This document shows, piece after piece, positions 8,887 to 18,350 of a stretch of 64,000 bases of DNA; the stretch's first letter is position 1; every line of letters starts with the position of its first letter. The stretch is from assembly GCA_900555635.1 (NCBI GenBank), contig USLU01000003.1:62001-126000 (forward strand). The letters are read 5' to 3'. The position numbers and the translations under genes are program-made. This stretch comes from an uncultured Bacteroides sp. GTDB lineage: Bacteria; Bacteroidota; Bacteroidia; Bacteroidales; Bacteroidaceae. A model generated the notes under the pieces. It was given only the letters and a program-made list of their open reading frames with translations. It was not told the origin of the DNA and searched no databases.

Positions 8887-11208
8887 TTAGTTTAATGTCA
8901 GACGGGCAGTCTTCACAGCTTGGCTGTTGCTACCAATCATTACATCAAAATCTCCCGGTTCTATTACATGCTTCATTTCGTAGTTGTAGAAGCGCAATAA
9001 TTCAGGAGTAATCTTGAAAGATACTGTCTTGCTTTCTCCTGCTTTGAGGAAGATTTTCTCGAAGCCTTTCAGCTCTTTTACCGGGCGGGTAATGCTTCCT
9101 ACCAAGTCACGGATATAGAGTTGAACCACTTCGGCGCCATCACGTTTGCCTGTATTGGTCACGGTTACTGTAGCGGTAACAGAACCATCCAATCCCATTG
9201 AGGGAGCGCTCAGAGCAACGTCACTGTATTGGAAACTTGTGTAAGACAAACCATATCCGAAGGGATACAGCGGGTCATTATCTATGTCCAGATAGTTAGA
9301 ACGGAACTTTTCGAACCATTTGCCTTCCTTCAACGGACGACCTGTATTCTTATGGTTGTAGAACAAAGGTATCTGACCTACATTCTTAGGGAAAGTCATT
9401 GTCAGTTTACCGCTCGGGTTTACATCACCGAACAATACATCACCGATAGCGTAGGCAGCTTCGCTACCACCGAACCATACATTCAAGATAGCGGGTACAT
9501 TTTCCTGTTCCCAAGTCAGCGTCAACGGACGACCGGTGAAGAGGGTCAGTACTACCGGTTTGCCAGTTTTCAGCAATGCTTCCAGCAGTGTGCGTTGTAC
9601 ATCGGGGATATTCAAATCTGTACGGCTTGAACTCTCACCGCTCATCTCAGAAGATTCACCAATGGCTGCGACAATGACGTCTGCTCCCGCAGCTACTTTC
9701 AGAGCTTCGTCCAGCATTTCTTTGTCTGTACGATTGTCACGATTCAGCGAACGACCGAACATGGTAGCACGTTCTTCGTAAGCGGCATCGCTCATCAGGT
9801 TACTACCTTTGGCATAAGTGATATTCACTTTACCGGCAGTTATTTCTTTCAAACCTTCATAAAGTGAAGGATAATCGTTGAGACGTGCAGCTACACTCCA
9901 AGTACCGGGCATGTTACTGCGTGTATTTCCTAACGGGCCGATTACGGCGACTGTACCTTTCTTCTGCAATGGAAGAACAGGAGCTTGACCGGTAGCTGCG
10001 GGCTGATTCTTTAATAGAACAAAGCTTTCGCTTGCAATCTTGCGGGCTACTTCACGATGTTCTTTGGTAAAGATATCGCGAGCCGGACGTTTCAGGTCAC
10101 AATATTTGTAAGGGTTATCAAACAAACCTAGTTTGTATTTGGCTTCCAGCATGCGGCGGCAAGCAGTGTTCAATGTTTCCATGCTTACTTTGCCTTCGTC
10201 GATGGACTTCTTGATGGTACCTACAAAACCTTCGCTCACCATATCCATATCTACACCGGCTTCGAGTGCGCGGGCAGAAACTGTTTGGAGGTCACCGATA
10301 CCATGTTCAATCATTTCGGCAATACCGGTAAAGTCTGTTACAACGAAACCATTGAAGCCCCATTGTTTGCGCAGTACGTCGGTCATCAACCATTTATTGG
10401 CAGTGGCGGGTACACCGTCTACCTCGTTGAAGGATGCCATTACGCTACCTACACCGGCATCAACGGCAGCCTGATAAGGATATAAGTATTCATTGAACAT
10501 ACGGTTGTGGCTCATATCCACCGTATTGTAATCACGTCCTGCTTCACCGGCTCCATAGAGAGCGAAGTGCTTTACGCACGCCATAATCTCGTCGTTGCGT
10601 TTCAGCTGGTCTTTCAGGTTAACGCCTTGATATCCCAGCACCATGGCACGTGCAATAGCACCACCCAAGAACGGGTCTTCACCGTTGCCTTCGCTTACAC
10701 GTCCCCAACGTGGGTCGCGGCTGATGTCTACCATCGGACTGAATGTCCAGGAGATACCGTCGGCACTGGCTTCAACCGCTGCAATACGTGCAGATTTCTC
10801 AATAGCTTCCATATTCCAGGTACAGGATAATCCCAATGGAATAGGGAAGATTGTTTCGTATCCGTGTATTACGTCCATACCGAACAGCAAAGGGATACCC
10901 AGACGAGAATTCTCTACTGCCAGTTTCTGTACGTCTTTAATCTTGGCAACTCCTTTCAGGTTGAAAAGTCCGCCAACCAGACCTTGTTCAATTTTCTTGG
11001 CTACATCGCTGCTCTTAGCCTGTCCGGTAGTGATTTCTCCCGTTACGGGCAAGTTCAACTGGCCAATCTTCTCCTCCACAGTCATCTTCTTCATCAGTGC
11101 GTCGATGTAGCGATCCATGTCTTGCGGAGATTTTTGCGCCTGTACAGCGGCTGCCCCAAAGAGGGCAGCTGCAAGTATCAGGTTAATTCTTTTGAATACT
11201 TTCTTCAT
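8887..11208 (-). CDS. GH3 beta-glucosidase, BglX-type, likely acting on beta-1,2-gluco-oligosaccharides (copy A)
   Basis: This 773-residue exo-acting enzyme would release glucose from the oligosaccharides made by GH144. A cleavable signal peptide ends near AVQA-Q25. The N-terminal TIM barrel contains GMDVIHGYETIFPIPL and KHFALYGAGEAGRDYN, and the nucleophile is Asp292 in GFVVTDFTG. The second alpha/beta domain carries GESSEMSGESSSR, with candidate acid/base Glu. A fibronectin-III-like domain (RDGAEVVQLYIRD) closes the protein. The only characterised enzyme I know of in a matching Bacteroides context is the beta-1,2-glucosidase BT_3567; the linked GH144 gene supports the same specificity. About 89% of residues 26-125 match copy B. 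Confidence 0.85.
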   Translation of the reverse strand: MKKVFKRINLILAAALFGAAAVQAQKSPQDMDRYIDALMKKMTVEEKIGQLNLPVTGEITTGQAKSSDVAKKIEQGLVGGLFNLKGVAKIKDVQKLAVENSRLGIPLLFGMDVIHGYETIFPIPLGLSCTWNMEAIEKSARIAAVEASADGISWTFSPMVDISRDPRWGRVSEGNGEDPFLGGAIARAMVLGYQGVNLKDQLKRNDEIMACVKHFALYGAGEAGRDYNTVDMSHNRMFNEYLYPYQAAVDAGVGSVMASFNEVDGVPATANKWLMTDVLRKQWGFNGFVVTDFTGIAEMIEHGIGDLQTVSARALEAGVDMDMVSEGFVGTIKKSIDEGKVSMETLNTACRRMLEAKYKLGLFDNPYKYCDLKRPARDIFTKEHREVARKIASESFVLLKNQPAATGQAPVLPLQKKGTVAVIGPLGNTRSNMPGTWSVAARLNDYPSLYEGLKEITAGKVNITYAKGSNLMSDAAYEERATMFGRSLNRDNRTDKEMLDEALKVAAGADVIVAAIGESSEMSGESSSRTDLNIPDVQRTLLEALLKTGKPVVLTLFTGRPLTLTWEQENVPAILNVWFGGSEAAYAIGDVLFGDVNPSGKLTMTFPKNVGQIPLFYNHKNTGRPLKEGKWFEKFRSNYLDIDNDPLYPFGYGLSYTSFQYSDVALSAPSMGLDGSVTATVTVTNTGKRDGAEVVQLYIRDLVGSITRPVKELKGFEKIFLKAGESKTVSFKITPELLRFYNYEMKHVIEPGDFDVMIGSNSQAVKTARLTLN

Positions 11209-11241
11209 GTTATCAGGGGGCTATTTATAAGTTTATCTTGC

Positions 11242-12792
11242 TTATTCGGCAGTTCCGTCAATAGGCTCCAATTTCAAATCGGGAAGATCGTCTAACTGAT
11301 TAGATGGAATAGGCCAGTAGGTCTTTGCTTCTGTCCATCCCTTGGGACCGAGTACAGTGGTGGCTTCACCTGTGCGGACTAAGTCCACATAGCGAATACC
11401 CCATTCGCAGCAAAGTTCCATGCGGCGTTCATCCATCACATCTTTCAGTGTTACACCAGTCTTGGTACTCATGCCTGCACGTTGGCGAACCTCGTTATAT
11501 CCTGCGTCTCCGTCTTTGCCTTGTTGTATTTTAGCTTCGGAGTTCATCAGCAATACTTCGGCGTAGCGTATGATGCGCACGTTGTTATTGGCTCCATAGG
11601 TTGTGCGAGGGAGAGTCATCTGATTATAAGGAAGATAGCCTTTTCCGTTCCAGCAGTCGGTCATAGTGCCTGATGTGGGACCTACTTGCCAGCCTTCTCT
11701 TGTTTTGCTCAGCGCTTTCAGGAAAGATGTTTCTGCACGTACACTTTCTCCGCGTGTTTCGGCCCATGCAACGAATTCCGGTTCGTATCCGATGAAGTTC
11801 CAACCACCCATAGATTCTGCACCGTCTGCCTTCTTATAGGTGATATTACCTTTGTCATCTACTACCTTTACATATTCCTCAGCTAATGCTGGACCTTGGA
11901 AGTTGAACCATTGGTCTACACCCAAATAGTCGCCCGAACCATTGCCATAGTCTGTCACCTGACATTCGAATAAAGACTCGTCACATAACTTCCCGGGAAT
12001 CTTGAACAGTTGGTAGTAGTCGTCGTAGAGTTTGAATCCACCATTCTTGATGATGTCATCGGTTAGTGATTCTACTTTGGCATAATCTTTCTTTAATAGA
12101 TAGACACGGGCGGCTAATGCTTGGGCTGTAAAAGCGGTCACGGCACCTTTGTGTTCCATCTGGTTGGGGCGCATGCGTGGTAGCTTTTCGGCAGCATAAT
12201 TTAAGTCTTCAAGCATGTAATTATATACGGCGTCTACTGTAGAACGGCGGAAATTAGTCTGAAGGTTATCGCTGTAGATTACGGTAGGACCGAAGTTAGT
12301 TACCAGATTGTAATAAGCCCAAGCGCGGATAGTGCGTACTTCTCCGCAATAAGATTCGTAAGTCTTATAGTCGTCGCTGCCCGGAGTAAAGTATTGGGCA
12401 TATCCGTCCAGTGTCAGCAGGGCGGCGTTAGAGATACGGATGATATCGTAGAAGTTCATCCATACCTGGTTTAATCCCCAGTAAGAGTTGGTGTAATTGA
12501 ACTTACGTCCCATTTCAACCACATCTCCCTGGTCGTTGGTGCGTCCTGACCATACATCACCGTCGCGTGTGAATATAAGTAACGCATTACACCAGTGCAT
12601 ACCTTGCGTGCGTATTTTTGAATAGGCTCCTACTACAGGTTGGTACATATTGTTCTTGTTTGTAAAGTCCACGCTCTGTTCAGGCACTTTGTTTTCCGGA
12701 TCAATATCAATGAAGCCGGTACAAGCGGTAGTGCTACCCAGTATCATCATTGCCGGGAGCATATATAGTAATGTTTTCTTTAAGAATTTCAT
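11242..12792 (-). CDS. SusD-like lipoprotein (glucan locus, copy A)
   Basis: This 516-residue surface ligand-binding partner pairs with the SusC encoded upstream at 12813-15860. The signal peptide ends in TTAC (Cys near 24), followed by the common GFIDIDPENKVPE segment. The C-terminal signature DERRMELCCEWGIRYVDLVRTG is the SusD motif. The gap to SusC is 20 bases and to GH3 is 33 bases, fitting one transcript. The sequence is not close to the copy B SusD, unlike the enzymes of the two copies, so glycan capture may differ between the two transport pairs. Confidence 0.92.
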   Translation of the reverse strand: MKFLKKTLLYMLPAMMILGSTTACTGFIDIDPENKVPEQSVDFTNKNNMYQPVVGAYSKIRTQGMHWCNALLIFTRDGDVWSGRTNDQGDVVEMGRKFNYTNSYWGLNQVWMNFYDIIRISNAALLTLDGYAQYFTPGSDDYKTYESYCGEVRTIRAWAYYNLVTNFGPTVIYSDNLQTNFRRSTVDAVYNYMLEDLNYAAEKLPRMRPNQMEHKGAVTAFTAQALAARVYLLKKDYAKVESLTDDIIKNGGFKLYDDYYQLFKIPGKLCDESLFECQVTDYGNGSGDYLGVDQWFNFQGPALAEEYVKVVDDKGNITYKKADGAESMGGWNFIGYEPEFVAWAETRGESVRAETSFLKALSKTREGWQVGPTSGTMTDCWNGKGYLPYNQMTLPRTTYGANNNVRIIRYAEVLLMNSEAKIQQGKDGDAGYNEVRQRAGMSTKTGVTLKDVMDERRMELCCEWGIRYVDLVRTGEATTVLGPKGWTEAKTYWPIPSNQLDDLPDLKLEPIDGTAE

Positions 12793-12812
12793 TGTTCTAT
12801 GTTTTTTATGGT

Positions 12813-15800
12813 TTAGAAATCTATTTGTACTCCGAAAGTGTAAGTAGAAGTCAAAGGATAAACTTCAGTATCCCATCCTTCTGCATCCGATACTTCAGGT
12901 GTGAAGCCGTTAGACTTGAAGGTTGTGAATGGACGGTCGGCTGTCATTGAAAGACGGAGTCCCGGCATTACGTAGCTACCCACCTTGATGTTTTTGAAGG
13001 AATATCCCAAAGTAATGTTCTGAATGCGGAAGTAGTTGGAGCTTTCTACGAAATAAGAAGCACTGTTACTATCTGATTTGTTCCAGCTTTTGAGAAGAGC
13101 CTTTGACGACGGATGTTCGTTGGTCGAGCCTGCACCCGTCCAGCGGTTCTTGTACTGTGCTTTGTCGAAGTTGTAGTCCGAAGCAGCATAGCGAAGAGCG
13201 CGTTTGCGGTTCCAAAGTTCGCCGCCCGCCTGTCCGTAAGTAGAGAGGCTGAAGTCGAAGTTTTTGTATGAGAATCCTGCATTGAATCCGTAGGTGAAGT
13301 TAGGCACGTATGAACCAAGAACCTGCTTGTCATTTCCGTCTATCACGTGGTCACCGTTTACATCTTCATAGATGAAGTCACCGGGTTCCAAGCCATTGGC
13401 TACAGCGATAGGGTCGGCGGCACATTGTTCAGGAGTTTGATAAATTCCGATTACTTTGAAACCATAGAATGAGTTCATGGTTTCACCCACCATATTCACG
13501 GTTTTTCCACCTTTGATGATATTCATGTTTCCTTTCAGACTTTTCACTTCGTTGTGCAGATAAGCGAGATTAACACCAATGTTGTAGTTAAAGTCTCTGC
13601 CAATCTTGTCGTTCCAGTTCAAAGAGAGGTCGATACCGGTGTTCAGAATCTGTCCATTATTGCCAGCCAGAAGTTCGCCGGACATCGGAAGTTTGGGAGA
13701 AATTACGGCATTGTCCGTCAAACGGTAATACCAGTCGATATCTGCATTCAAGCGATTGTTCAGAGTAATGAAGTTGATACCTACGTTGGTTTCATTCACA
13801 ACTTCCCATCCCAACCAACTGAAGTTGGTAGTGTTGATGAAACCGTCAAGTGCGGTGTTGGGACCGAATACGGATTGAACGTTCTGTATGCTGGCGAAAC
13901 CTGCACTGGCAGCAATCTTGTCGTTACCAAGCTTACCCCAGCTGGCGCGCAGTTTCATGTAATCGAATACTTTCTGGTTCTTCATGAACGGTTCTTGTGA
14001 AACAACCCATGCTGCACCAATGGAGGGGAAATAGCCCCATTTGTCGTTGTATTTAGAAGAACCGTCGGCACGGAAGGTGAACATCAACATATATTTATCA
14101 TCGTAGTTATAGTTCAAGCGGGTAAAGTAGGAGAGACCGCGGTATTTCCAGCCATCGTCTTTCACGGTGGCACCTTCCTTGTTACCTAATGAAATATATT
14201 TCCATACGTCTGCACCTTCGGGTACGTTAGTGGCGCTACCTTCGAGCAGGCGATATTGTTCCTGGCGCATAGAAGCACCCAGCATTCCGGTAAAGGAGTG
14301 TTTATTCCAGCTGTCGGTATAAGTCGCTACATTATCCCATACCCATTTGTTGTAGGTCGAGTTTTTCTTAGTGAGTTTGGTAGTTTCGTTTTTCTGGTTG
14401 GTGCTTACATAATAAGTCGGGTTGAATTCAGTACCGCGAACCTGTGAGTAGTCGTAACTATAGCTAGTGCGGAAGTTCAACTTTTCGGGTACAAGGTTCA
14501 ATTGTGCGTAGAAGTTACTCAATACCTGATAAGTTTCATTGTTATTGTCATAATAATTGGCTGTGGCCACAGGATTATTGAAGTTGTTGCCCAATCCCAC
14601 TTGTTCGGGGGCTGCATACTTCACAGGAAAGATTTGGTCGTCACGACGGTCATCATACACCGGGATAATAGACGGTGTGTTGAAAGCTTGTTGCCATGCG
14701 GCATTCTTGGGCAATTGTTGCTGAGAGTTACTGAATACGCCGTTGAAGCCTACTTTTAACCATTTGCGGGCTTCGTAGTCAAGGGCTGCACGGAAGTTCA
14801 GACGGCGGTAGTAGTTTTCCACGTCCATAATACCGTCTTGTGCCAGGTAACTCATACCAGCAGAGTAAGTGGCCTTTTCTGTACCACCTGAAACATTCAA
14901 ACTGTGGTTGGTCATCATTGCTGTGCGCAGCAATTCGTCATACCAGTTGGTGTCAGCATTGAATTGCAGATTTTCCATGTTACCCCCGAATTCAGCTATT
15001 GATTTCTCAAAATATTGACTGTAGGTTTTCGGATCAGCTTCCATCAACATAGTGGCATACTCGTGAGAGTTACACATTTCAAGTAGGTTAGTAGCTTTCT
15101 GGATACCTACATAACCATTATAAGTGATTTTAGCTTCTTGGTTGCGGGTACCTTTCTTGGTCGTGATGATTACAACACCGTTGGCAGCACGTACACCATA
15201 GATAGCGGATGCAGATGCATCTTTAAGAATAGTCATATCCTGAATATCAGAGTTGTTCAGGAAGTTGATGTTGTCGTAGAACATACCGTCTACCACATAG
15301 AGCGGAGATGTGTCTCCAAATGAACCCATACCGCGGATGGTTACCTTCGGACCATCACCGGGAGTTCCCGAGTTGATGATGTTGACACCCGGTACTTTAC
15401 CTTGCAAAGCAGCCATCGGTGATGAAGTGGGAACATTGATAAGGTCCTTTTCCTTCACTACATCAATCGGGGCAGTCAAGTCTTTCGATTTGGCTGAACC
15501 ATAGCCGATTACTACTACCTCTTCGAGCTGCTGTGTATCGTCTTTCAGTTTTACATTGATAACTGATTGACCATTTACTTTGATCTCTTGCGTCAGCATA
15601 CCAATATAACTAACGATAAGTGTTGCATTTCCCGATACATTACTTAAAGTGTACTCTCCATCCAGATTGGTAACTACACCATTACTAGTACCTTGTACAA
15701 GAATGGAAACTCCGATCAAGGGTTCGCCCGTTGCGTCGGTTACGATACCTTTCACTGTTCTAGTCTGGGAAAATGCCGGCATTGTTGCCATTAACAGGCA

Positions 15801-15860
15801 TGCCATCAAGAATAGACTCTTAAGCCATGAGGCTTTTTTAAGAAGATGTGTTCTCTTCAT
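12813..15860 (-). CDS. SusC-like TonB-dependent transporter (glucan locus, copy A)
   Basis: This 1015-residue outer-membrane importer is the first gene of copy A. The signal peptide covers about residues 10-32 (FLMACLLMATMPAFSQ). A carboxypeptidase-regulatory-like domain follows (GIVTDATGEPLIGVSILVQG), then LEEVVVIGYG and the plug motif ASAIYGVRAANGVVIITTKKG. The barrel ends with GVQIDF. It is likely to import oligosaccharides released at the cell surface, with ligand inferred from the linked GH144/GH3 genes. A -7-type promoter box lies about 77 bases upstream of the start. Confidence 0.93.
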   Translation of the reverse strand: MKRTHLLKKASWLKSLFLMACLLMATMPAFSQTRTVKGIVTDATGEPLIGVSILVQGTSNGVVTNLDGEYTLSNVSGNATLIVSYIGMLTQEIKVNGQSVINVKLKDDTQQLEEVVVIGYGSAKSKDLTAPIDVVKEKDLINVPTSSPMAALQGKVPGVNIINSGTPGDGPKVTIRGMGSFGDTSPLYVVDGMFYDNINFLNNSDIQDMTILKDASASAIYGVRAANGVVIITTKKGTRNQEAKITYNGYVGIQKATNLLEMCNSHEYATMLMEADPKTYSQYFEKSIAEFGGNMENLQFNADTNWYDELLRTAMMTNHSLNVSGGTEKATYSAGMSYLAQDGIMDVENYYRRLNFRAALDYEARKWLKVGFNGVFSNSQQQLPKNAAWQQAFNTPSIIPVYDDRRDDQIFPVKYAAPEQVGLGNNFNNPVATANYYDNNNETYQVLSNFYAQLNLVPEKLNFRTSYSYDYSQVRGTEFNPTYYVSTNQKNETTKLTKKNSTYNKWVWDNVATYTDSWNKHSFTGMLGASMRQEQYRLLEGSATNVPEGADVWKYISLGNKEGATVKDDGWKYRGLSYFTRLNYNYDDKYMLMFTFRADGSSKYNDKWGYFPSIGAAWVVSQEPFMKNQKVFDYMKLRASWGKLGNDKIAASAGFASIQNVQSVFGPNTALDGFINTTNFSWLGWEVVNETNVGINFITLNNRLNADIDWYYRLTDNAVISPKLPMSGELLAGNNGQILNTGIDLSLNWNDKIGRDFNYNIGVNLAYLHNEVKSLKGNMNIIKGGKTVNMVGETMNSFYGFKVIGIYQTPEQCAADPIAVANGLEPGDFIYEDVNGDHVIDGNDKQVLGSYVPNFTYGFNAGFSYKNFDFSLSTYGQAGGELWNRKRALRYAASDYNFDKAQYKNRWTGAGSTNEHPSSKALLKSWNKSDSNSASYFVESSNYFRIQNITLGYSFKNIKVGSYVMPGLRLSMTADRPFTTFKSNGFTPEVSDAEGWDTEVYPLTSTYTFGVQIDF

Positions 15861-15936
15861 TGCATTAAAATTATTAGTGGATAACTCATTTTAACTGATT
15901 CGTTGCTTTGTTTAGTGCCTCGAATCAACTTCGTGG

Positions 15937-15965
15937 CAAATGTAGGGAAATCAATATATGGCAAA
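15937..15965 (-). promoter_or_regulatory. Candidate promoter of the copy A SusC operon
   Basis: On the minus strand TACATTTG (15944-15937) is an exact TAnnTTTG -7 box. A TTTG lies upstream at 15965-15962, spaced 17 bases rather than the usual 19-21. The predicted start would give a leader of roughly 70 bases before the SusC ATG. Confidence 0.45.
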
Positions 15966-16470
15966 TAAAAAATATATTCACCAACAATACATATCCCTAA
16001 AAATTAACAAATATGTGACTACTTATTTACTACTCAAAATAAATTAAAGTATTGGTTAATAGATGTATATATTAATAGTCTACGTTTTTAGAAGTAATTT
16101 TCTTTGGACGTAAAAATAAGATTGAGTATTTAGGTTTCAACTTATAATTTGATTATACGAATAATAAAAGTTGTTTGCACTGAGCTATTACTTCTGCTTT
16201 CTACCTCAATAGTTCTTAATCATTGAGATGATATAATGAAAATATTTAAGCTTCCAGATTTTGCCATTTAATATATTTTTTGTAAATTGTAATACTTGCT
16301 AGTTGAATTTGTTTAAGCATAATACGATACATTTTATTATGAGATTTTTGTATTATTAAATATGCTAAATCTCATTGCTGTTTATGATAGAGGAATAAAT
16401 AGTGTGAATTTATTAGTGATTATGTTTATAATATTAATTATAGTAGTAGAACTTTTAAATTTTTTTTATT
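15966..16470. other. AT-rich intergenic region between divergent genes
   Basis: No gene is visible in these 505 bases, which separate the divergent copy A SusC and the orphan lipoprotein. The base composition is strongly AT. A 9-bp perfect inverted repeat, ATGAGATTT (16339-16347) and AAATCTCAT (16367-16375), lies about 100 bases before the lipoprotein gene and could be an operator or hairpin. No exact plus-strand TAnnTTTG box was found near the gene start. Confidence 0.5.
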
Positions 16471-18195
16471 ATGAAACATGTATCGATTTTATTTATTCTT
16501 CTGTGTGGTTTTGTGAATTATTCATGTACGGATGAAAACCAAAACAATTTGTTGGATTTAGAAGCTGGCACATCAACAACTACTAGATCGTTGCACCCTT
16601 CGGGCTTTGAACAGGATTGGGAAAATCGAACCACTATTCAATTGACTGATAATAGAACTTATGATTTGCCTTGGGTTGAATATGCCCCTACAAGTATAAT
16701 CAGTGAAACAAGAATGGACATTAAGAAGCAGGATGGATGGACGTTCTTAAGTACTCCCAGCAAAGATAATGGTAGTGATTATTTGATATTTTATAATAAA
16801 TATACTGGGATCTTAAAAGTCTTTTACTACAATAGAGGCTCTTTTCTGAATAATAATGCTGTTTGGGAGTTCTTTGATGAAAAGTATCATGGCTATTTCA
16901 ATCAAGGAACTACATTTACAGCTCCATTGGATAAAACAGCAATCCAGCGTGTAGGTGTCAATTGTTTGAGCAATAACACTACCTTGGGTATTGATCAGGG
17001 CTGGAATTGTTTTCAAATACCACTTACTTATACAGGAAAAACTGATGGAAGCATTAATGTTTACTCAAAAGTATTGAACATAACAGATTTAACACTTGCG
17101 GGAAATTATAAAGAAACAACAACAGGGACTATCATTGAGGATCATTATTCTTCTTCTCCAAATCTTCTGCAAAAAGGTGCAAATTCTTTAGCAAAGGCAG
17201 GAGGAAAAGCTGCTGAAAAATGGGTGAAAAAAGAAGCAGAAAAGGGGCTAAGTAATGTCTCATCTGGAATTTTTAAAAATATTGGCAATATGGTTGCTGA
17301 TGGATTGGCCGGATTAGCTAAAGGAGGAATAACAAGTATGATAAAGGGTGGATTAAACGCTCTTTTTGGTTCATTCCTTGGCACGAAAACAGTTAATGAA
17401 CCAACTATACAAACAGTTGAATTATCTACTAATGGAACTATTGAATTAAAGGGGCAGATGACTGGAAACAATTCAATTCCCGTATTGCCGTTAACTGCCG
17501 TAAAATATGATAAAGGGTTCGGAGCTTGGAATTTAGCATCAGCACCAATATTGGATGTCACAGGTACTTATCATGAAATTATTGCTCGGCCAGATATAGC
17601 TTCTGCTTATAATTGTAAATACTCAGGTAAGTATTATTCTTTATCCTTTCTTCCAAGATATAATGTAATTATTAATCCTTCTATAGCTAATGAAGTTACT
17701 TATAAAGTTAGATCTACTCTTGTTGAGTTTGAAGGAAGTGAATGGGATACTCAATTTAAGGAATATTACAATGTCACTCCTAATTATTCTCATATGGGAT
17801 GGTATGGTTATATACCAAGCAAAAGATCGGGATATAATAATATTCCAGCAGTTATTCAAGATGAAGATAAAGGCAAAAAAATCAAATGGGGGAATTATTA
17901 TGACTATCCAATCATAGTAGGTGATGTTGATACTTATATTGGCCCTACTTCAACATATACTGAAACCTTTGCGCTATATAGCAATACAGTCTACTCATAT
18001 ATAGGATCTTATAATCGTACTGACGTTGATACTTTCCCCTTAGCTATGAGTAATGCGTATTTTAATGGTAAGCCAGTATTATATGTGGCCAATTTTGGAG
18101 TTAATATAACAGTCACTATGACTGTTAAAAGTACAGGTCAGGAAATAATATCAAGTAGAACATTCTTACCAGAGTATAATATTAAATTTCAATAA
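16471..18195 (+). CDS. Orphan lipoprotein of unknown function with a Gly/Ala-rich amphipathic segment
   Basis: I do not recognise this 574-residue protein. A signal peptide ends at NYSC (Cys 19), suggesting a lipoprotein. Residues about 45-215 are rich in aromatic residues and beta-prone (for example LIFYNKYTGILKVFYYN). Residues 232-304 form a Gly/Ala/Lys-rich stretch including GNMVADGLAGLAKGGITSM, which looks amphipathic or membrane-active, and 310-574 is again beta-rich. I looked for the MACPF signature and did not find it. Lines sampled by eye run 25-42% GC against mid-40s to low 50s in neighbouring genes, so it may have been acquired separately. It is the only plus-strand gene inside the glucan locus and is followed by a strong terminator. 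A secreted toxin, adhesin or binding protein are all possible. Confidence 0.75.
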   Translation: MKHVSILFILLCGFVNYSCTDENQNNLLDLEAGTSTTTRSLHPSGFEQDWENRTTIQLTDNRTYDLPWVEYAPTSIISETRMDIKKQDGWTFLSTPSKDNGSDYLIFYNKYTGILKVFYYNRGSFLNNNAVWEFFDEKYHGYFNQGTTFTAPLDKTAIQRVGVNCLSNNTTLGIDQGWNCFQIPLTYTGKTDGSINVYSKVLNITDLTLAGNYKETTTGTIIEDHYSSSPNLLQKGANSLAKAGGKAAEKWVKKEAEKGLSNVSSGIFKNIGNMVADGLAGLAKGGITSMIKGGLNALFGSFLGTKTVNEPTIQTVELSTNGTIELKGQMTGNNSIPVLPLTAVKYDKGFGAWNLASAPILDVTGTYHEIIARPDIASAYNCKYSGKYYSLSFLPRYNVIINPSIANEVTYKVRSTLVEFEGSEWDTQFKEYYNVTPNYSHMGWYGYIPSKRSGYNNIPAVIQDEDKGKKIKWGNYYDYPIIVGDVDTYIGPTSTYTETFALYSNTVYSYIGSYNRTDVDTFPLAMSNAYFNGKPVLYVANFGVNITVTMTVKSTGQEIISSRTFLPEYNIKFQ

Positions 18196-18265
18196 GTTTT
18201 TGTGTATTGATCCTTGATTAACAATATAGGCTAATAAATATTGGATATTCTAGTAGGGTGTGTAC

Positions 18266-18287
18266 TCATTGTATAGGGATACAATGA
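18266..18287. repeat. Short perfect stem-loop after the orphan lipoprotein
   Basis: TCATTGTAT (18266-18274) and ATACAATGA (18279-18287) form a perfect 9-bp stem with a four-base loop. There is no T tract, so it may be an mRNA-end structure or a protein site rather than a terminator. Confidence 0.5.
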
Positions 18288-18298
18288 ATAGATAAATG

Positions 18299-18340
18299 AA
18301 AAGCCGGTCACAAGTTTCTTGAATCCTGACCGGCTTTTCT
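18299..18340. terminator. Bidirectional terminator between orphan lipoprotein and GH144 copy B
   Basis: AAAAGCCGGTCA (18299-18310) pairs perfectly with TGACCGGCTTTT (18327-18338), giving A and T tracts on the two sides of a GC-rich stem. It lies between convergent genes and suits both. Confidence 0.88.
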
Positions 18341-18350
18341 ATTTATTATT

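Noticed and set aside
16471..18195. MACPF-type secreted antimicrobial protein
   Set aside because: I could not find the MACPF signature (aromatic-Gly-Thr/Ser-His followed by GG). The Gly-rich segment alone is not enough.
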